In this document: in pieces, positions 5,443-8,645 of the stretch
Position numbering within the stretch: position 1 is the stretch's first letter
How the letters are laid out: each line of letters starts with the position of its first letter
Notes under the pieces: generated by a model
Databases searched by the model: none
The model's input: the letters and a program-made list of their open reading frames with translations, nothing else
What the model was told of the DNA's origin: nothing
Origin: CALKCV01 sp964609515
GTDB taxonomy: Bacteria > Cyanobacteriota > Cyanobacteriia > Cyanobacteriales > Microcoleaceae
Assembly: GCA_964609515.1 (NCBI GenBank)
Contig: CAZSTZ010000268.1
Span: 1-8,645, forward strand
Length of the DNA: 8,645 bases
Direction: 5' to 3'
Made by a program: the position numbers and the translations under genes

Positions 5443-5708
5443 GAAAAATTTGGGAAACTCTAAAAGTAGATGGGCATTACCATGCATCAATTTTTTCCCC
5501 AATAGCTAGCAAAAAGTAGCCACTTTAACAGTAATGGAGCCAAAAACCGACCAAACTGGTTCCGATACTCTCAAGTCCCTACTTTAGCAGAGACTCACCC
5601 TGGGAGAAAACCACAGCCTTTTTTAGGCCAACCATTTCAAAAAACCATCATAAAATAATAGTCACGCTAGAATAAGCCTAAGGGCATTTGAAGGTATAGG
5701 AATTAGCC
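5443..5708. promoter_or_regulatory. clpC upstream region with ribosome binding site
   Basis: This 266-bp non-coding stretch must hold the clpC promoter. AGGA at 5698-5701 lies seven bases before the ATG and is a reasonable Shine-Dalgarno sequence. TAAAAT (5651-5656) and TAGAAT (5668-5673) are possible -10 hexamers, but neither has a good -35 at 16-18 bp. There is no CIRCE inverted repeat (TTAGCACTC/GAGTGCTAA), so HrcA control is not indicated. I see no RNA gene and no conserved small frame in the stretch. Confidence 0.4.
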
Positions 5709-8198
5709 ATGTTTGAACGCTTCACAGAAAAAGCCATAAAAGTGATTATGCTGGCCCAAGAGGAAGCTCGCCGCTTGGGACATAACTTCGTCGGTACCGA
5801 ACAAATCCTCCTGGGTTTGATCGGAGAAGGGACGGGAGTCGCTGCCAAAGTCCTGAAATCAATGGGTGTCAACCTTAAAGATGCTCGGATCGAAGTCGAA
5901 AAAATTATCGGTCGGGGTTCGGGATTCGTGGCCGTCGAAATTCCTTTCACTCCTCGGGCCAAGCGAGTATTAGAACTTTCCTTAGAAGAAGCTCGCCAAT
6001 TAGGCCATAATTACATCGGTACCGAACACTTGCTGTTAGGTCTGATCCGCGAAGGAGAAGGAGTCGCCGCCAGAGTCTTAGAAAATCTCGGAGTTGACCT
6101 CTCGAAAGTCCGCACCCAAGTTATTCGGATGTTGGGCGAAACGGCGGAGGTTGCCGCAGTTGGAGGTGGCGGCGGACGTACCAAAACGCCTACTCTGGAC
6201 GAATTTGGCTCTAACTTGACCCAAATGGCCGCAGAAGGTAAACTGGATCCGGTGGTGGGACGGCAGAAAGAAATAGAACGGGTCATTCAAATTCTGGGCC
6301 GCCGTACCAAAAATAATCCGGTGTTAATCGGCGAACCGGGGGTAGGTAAAACGGCGATCGCTGAAGGTCTGGCCCAACGTATCGCTAATACCGATATCCC
6401 AGATATCCTCGAAGACAAACGAGTGGTAACTCTGGACATCGGTTTATTAGTGGCAGGGACGAAATACCGGGGCGAATTTGAAGAGCGCCTGAAAAAAATA
6501 ATGGACGAAATCCGTTCTGCGGGTAACGTCATCTTGGTCATCGATGAAGTCCATACTTTAATCGGGGCAGGGGCTGCTGAAGGGGCCATTGATGCGGCTA
6601 ATATCCTCAAACCTGCTTTAGCCCGGGGCGAGCTACAATGTATCGGCGCAACTACTCTGGACGAGTATCGCAAGCATATCGAACGAGATGCAGCTCTCGA
6701 ACGTCGCTTCCAACCGGTAATGGTGGGAGAACCTTCCGTGGAGGAAACTATCGAGATTTTATTCGGTTTGCGGGAACGTTACGAACAACACCACAAATTG
6801 AAAATCTTGGATATCGCTTTGGAAGCAGCGGCAAAATTGTCCGATCGCTACATCAGCGATCGCTATTTGCCGGATAAAGCGATCGACCTCATCGACGAAG
6901 CGGGTTCCCGAGTTCGCTTAATCAATTCCCAAATGCCAGCGGCGGCTAAAGAATTAGATAAAGAACTGCGCCAAGTCCTCAAAGAAAAAGATGAGGCGGT
7001 TCGTTCTCAAGATTTCGATAAGGCAGGGGAATTGCGCGATCGGGAAATGGAAATCAAAGGGGAAATTCGGGCTATAGTTCAAAACAAAAAAGCGGAAAAT
7101 CGCACGGAAGACGACTCCCCCGCAGTTAACGAAGAGGATATCGCCCATATCGTCGCCAGTTGGACGGGAGTACCGGTAAACAAACTCACCGAGTCCGAGT
7201 CCGAAAAACTGCTGCACATGGAAGACACCCTCCATCAGCGTCTCATCGGACAAGACGATGCCGTAAAAGCTGTATCCCGCGCCATTCGTCGGGCTCGGGT
7301 CGGTCTGAAAAATCCCAACCGACCGATCGCCAGTTTTGTCTTCTCCGGCCCCACTGGTGTCGGTAAGACGGAACTTACTAAAGCTCTGGCAGCTTATTTC
7401 TTCGGTTCGGAAGATGCGATGATTCGTTTGGATATGTCCGAATTTATGGAACGCCACACGGTCTCCAAGTTAATCGGTTCCCCACCCGGTTATGTCGGTT
7501 ACAACGAAGGCGGGCAGCTCACCGAAGCGGTTCGTCGCCGTCCTTACACGGTGGTACTGTTCGACGAAATCGAAAAGGCTCACCCGGATGTCTTCAATAT
7601 GCTGTTGCAAATTTTGGAAGACGGACGCTTAACCGATGCTAAAGGTCGGACGGTTGATTTCAAGAACACTTTGATTATTATGACCTCGAACATCGGTTCC
7701 AAGGTTATCGAAAAAGGTGGCGGCGGTCTCGGTTTCGAGTTTGAAGCAGACGAGTCGGAAGCTCAATACAACCGCATTCGCAATTTGGTCAACGAGGAAC
7801 TGAAGCAATACTTCCGCCCTGAGTTCCTCAACCGTCTGGATGAGATTATCGTCTTCCGCCAGCTAACGAAGGACGAGGTGAAGGAAATTGCGGTAATTCT
7901 GCTCAAGGAAGTGTTCGGTCGCTTGGCAGAGAAGGGCATTACCTTAGATGTGACGGAAAAATTCAAGGAGCGTTTGGTCGAGGAAGGTTACAACCCGAGT
8001 TATGGGGCGCGGCCTTTACGTCGGGCAATTATGCGCTTGTTGGAGGACAGTCTCGCTGAAGAGATTCTCTCGGGTCGCGTTAAGGAAGGAGATATTGCCT
8101 TGGTGGATGTGGATGATGAAGGTAAAGTTAAGGTTGCACCGGGTAAGAAGCAAGAGTTATTGCCTCAAGGTGCAGAAGAAGTGGTATCGAATAAGTAG
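5709..8198 (+). CDS. clpC: ClpC, AAA+ unfoldase of the Clp protease
   Basis: ClpC is a hexameric HSP100 ATPase that unfolds proteins and threads them into ClpP; in cyanobacteria it is a close relative of the chloroplast stromal ClpC. At 829 aa it is full length. Two Clp-N repeats occupy about 1-70 and 78-145. NBD1 has Walker A GEPGVGKT (208-215), Walker B VILVIDE (274-280) and an arginine pair in ALERRF (329-334). A UVR-like helix FDKAGELRDREMEIK (436-450) lies in the ClpC middle domain, which is shorter than that of ClpB. NBD2 has Walker A GPTGVGKT (547-554), Walker B VVLFDE (615-620) and sensor-2 GARP (766-769). The LGF tripeptide (674-676) in a glycine-rich loop is the ClpP-docking motif and separates it from ClpB. 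The ATG at 5709 gives the conserved MFERFTEKAI. A strong terminator follows. Confidence 0.98.
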   Translation: MFERFTEKAIKVIMLAQEEARRLGHNFVGTEQILLGLIGEGTGVAAKVLKSMGVNLKDARIEVEKIIGRGSGFVAVEIPFTPRAKRVLELSLEEARQLGHNYIGTEHLLLGLIREGEGVAARVLENLGVDLSKVRTQVIRMLGETAEVAAVGGGGGRTKTPTLDEFGSNLTQMAAEGKLDPVVGRQKEIERVIQILGRRTKNNPVLIGEPGVGKTAIAEGLAQRIANTDIPDILEDKRVVTLDIGLLVAGTKYRGEFEERLKKIMDEIRSAGNVILVIDEVHTLIGAGAAEGAIDAANILKPALARGELQCIGATTLDEYRKHIERDAALERRFQPVMVGEPSVEETIEILFGLRERYEQHHKLKILDIALEAAAKLSDRYISDRYLPDKAIDLIDEAGSRVRLINSQMPAAAKELDKELRQVLKEKDEAVRSQDFDKAGELRDREMEIKGEIRAIVQNKKAENRTEDDSPAVNEEDIAHIVASWTGVPVNKLTESESEKLLHMEDTLHQRLIGQDDAVKAVSRAIRRARVGLKNPNRPIASFVFSGPTGVGKTELTKALAAYFFGSEDAMIRLDMSEFMERHTVSKLIGSPPGYVGYNEGGQLTEAVRRRPYTVVLFDEIEKAHPDVFNMLLQILEDGRLTDAKGRTVDFKNTLIIMTSNIGSKVIEKGGGGLGFEFEADESEAQYNRIRNLVNEELKQYFRPEFLNRLDEIIVFRQLTKDEVKEIAVILLKEVFGRLAEKGITLDVTEKFKERLVEEGYNPSYGARPLRRAIMRLLEDSLAEEILSGRVKEGDIALVDVDDEGKVKVAPGKKQELLPQGAEEVVSNK

Positions 8199-8211
8199 TA
8201 GTAGGACGCGC

Positions 8212-8334
8212 ACCGCGCACCAATTAAGAAACCGGGTTTTTGTACCCATTTAAGAAACCCGGTTTTTTGTACCCATTTAAGAAACCCGGTTTTGCCGAAA
8301 TTACCGGGTTTCTGGACCTACCGCGCACCAATTA
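8212..8334. repeat. Repeat block: GAAACCCGGTTTT units bracketed by a 15-bp direct repeat
   Basis: A 15-bp sequence, ACCGCGCACCAATTA, occurs at 8212-8226 and again at 8320-8334. Between them lie three tandem copies of a 26-27 bp unit starting at 8224, 8250 and 8277 (core TTAAGAAACC[C/G]GGTTTT, then TGTACCCA in the first two). An inverted copy, ACCGGGTTTCT, follows at 8303-8313. The third unit and the inverted copy form an 11-bp perfect stem (8280-8290 with 8303-8313, loop of 12). Repeats with an AGAAACCCGGTTTCT core are scattered through many cyanobacterial genomes. The block sits between the clpC stop and its terminator, in the 3' untranslated region. Confidence 0.85.
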
Positions 8335-8340
8335 CGAACC

Positions 8341-8376
8341 AACGGCAGAGAATCGAGGTTCTCTGCCGTTTTTTTT
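8341..8376 (+). terminator. Rho-independent terminator of clpC
   Basis: A 12-bp perfect stem, AACGGCAGAGAA (8341-8352) with TTCTCTGCCGTT (8359-8370), has a 6-base loop TCGAGG and runs straight into T residues to 8376. It lies 142 bases after the clpC stop and points rightward. There is no A-run on its left, so it should not serve the convergent gene at 8397. Confidence 0.93.
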
Positions 8377-8396
8377 ATCGGTAAAAGCACGGTTTT

Positions 8397-8645
8397 TTAG
8401 TGAAAATTAGCTGTTTTGACACAAACATCCCAATAACTCAAATTCCAATTATTCTTTTCAATAGCTAAAGCGGCCAAATAATCGGGATGAGGTTCAACTG
8501 AATAAAGACTCCAACTGCTTGCCAGACTTGCATCTCCATCAATACTTAACAACTTTAGGACGTATCCAGAAGCGATAGAAATTTCGACCTTTTCCAGACC
8601 GCCAGATAGCCCCGATCCTTTTGCTTTAAGATAAGCTTCTTTGGC
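8397..8645 (-). CDS. 4'-phosphopantetheinyl transferase (Sfp/HetI type), C-terminal part
   Basis: The last 82 codons of a gene enter from the right edge; the start lies outside the window. The fragment opens with KEAYLKAKGSGL, the second signature motif of the phosphopantetheinyl transferase superfamily (W-x-x-KEA-x-x-K-x-x-G), whose Glu and Lys take part in magnesium and CoA binding. WSLYSVEPHPDYLAALAIE and NWNLSYWDV then follow, the usual C-terminal half of Sfp-type enzymes. Such enzymes transfer phosphopantetheine from CoA to acyl, peptidyl or polyketide carrier proteins; cyanobacterial ones often serve fatty acid, heterocyst glycolipid and natural-product pathways. TAA is at 8397-8399. 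It converges on clpC, with the clpC terminator between them. Superfamily is secure from the motif; the exact carrier-protein target cannot be told. Confidence 0.85.
   Translation of the reverse strand, partial: AKEAYLKAKGSGLSGGLEKVEISIASGYVLKLLSIDGDASLASSWSLYSVEPHPDYLAALAIEKNNWNLSYWDVCVKTANFH

Noticed and set aside
5540..5600. Possible tRNA or structured RNA upstream of clpC
   Set aside because: Short complementary pairs such as ACC/GGT are present, but no cloverleaf, TTCGA arm or long stem can be drawn.
6954..7457. Open frame of 167 codons on the minus strand inside clpC
   Set aside because: It lies opposite the ClpC middle domain and NBD2 Walker A; the cysteine- and phenylalanine-rich product looks like no family.
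8224..8313. CRISPR-like array
   Set aside because: Only three units with 26-27 bp period and no unique spacers; units are contiguous and one copy is inverted, so it is an interspersed repeat cluster.

Overview
The window reads as chromosomal DNA from a cyanobacterium, probably a filamentous or otherwise repeat-rich one. The palindrome GCGATCGC (HIP1) occurs eight times (starting at 603, 2609, 3061, 3497, 4158, 4339, 6354 and 6856), far above chance. Heptanucleotide tandem arrays of the cyanobacterial STRR kind recur between genes. The proteins (DUF3143, a CdaA without CdaR, a RimI with the LWTLDGYRRELDSPNSD N-terminus, a ClpC of 829 aa, an Sfp/HetI-type phosphopantetheinyl transferase) are also of cyanobacterial type.

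Layout. 1-341: a heptamer array, then a small DUF3143 gene on the plus strand. 338-3575: three genes on the minus strand, transcribed lysA (diaminopimelate decarboxylase), then cdaA (diadenylate cyclase), then uppS (polyprenyl diphosphate synthase). cdaA and uppS overlap by ATGA; lysA and cdaA are separated by 173 bp made largely of inverted heptamer arrays. 3576-3649: a short divergent promoter gap. 3650-4228: rimI, whose last codons run through a GGGAATT array. 4229-5442: an accessory insert of toxin-antitoxin type, with two divergent ribbon-helix-helix antitoxin genes. The toxin gene on the right is broken by an in-frame stop, and the one on the left may survive only as a 16-codon scrap. 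5709-8198: clpC. 8199-8378: interspersed repeats and a strong intrinsic terminator. 8397-8645: the C-terminal end of a phosphopantetheinyl transferase gene, entering from the right on the minus strand.

How the genes fit together. lysA makes lysine from the peptidoglycan precursor meso-diaminopimelate, uppS makes the C55 lipid carrier precursor for envelope polymers, and cdaA makes c-di-AMP, so the minus-strand group links a second messenger to envelope and lysine metabolism. RimI and ClpC are housekeeping proteins (protein acetylation; Clp protease chaperone). The toxin-antitoxin remnants between them look like a later insertion that is decaying.

No new defence or mobile system is evident. 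The points most worth a second look are the decayed double toxin-antitoxin locus with a small uncalled antitoxin gene, and the heptamer arrays that sit exactly on gene boundaries and have become part of the coding sequence of rimI and lysA.
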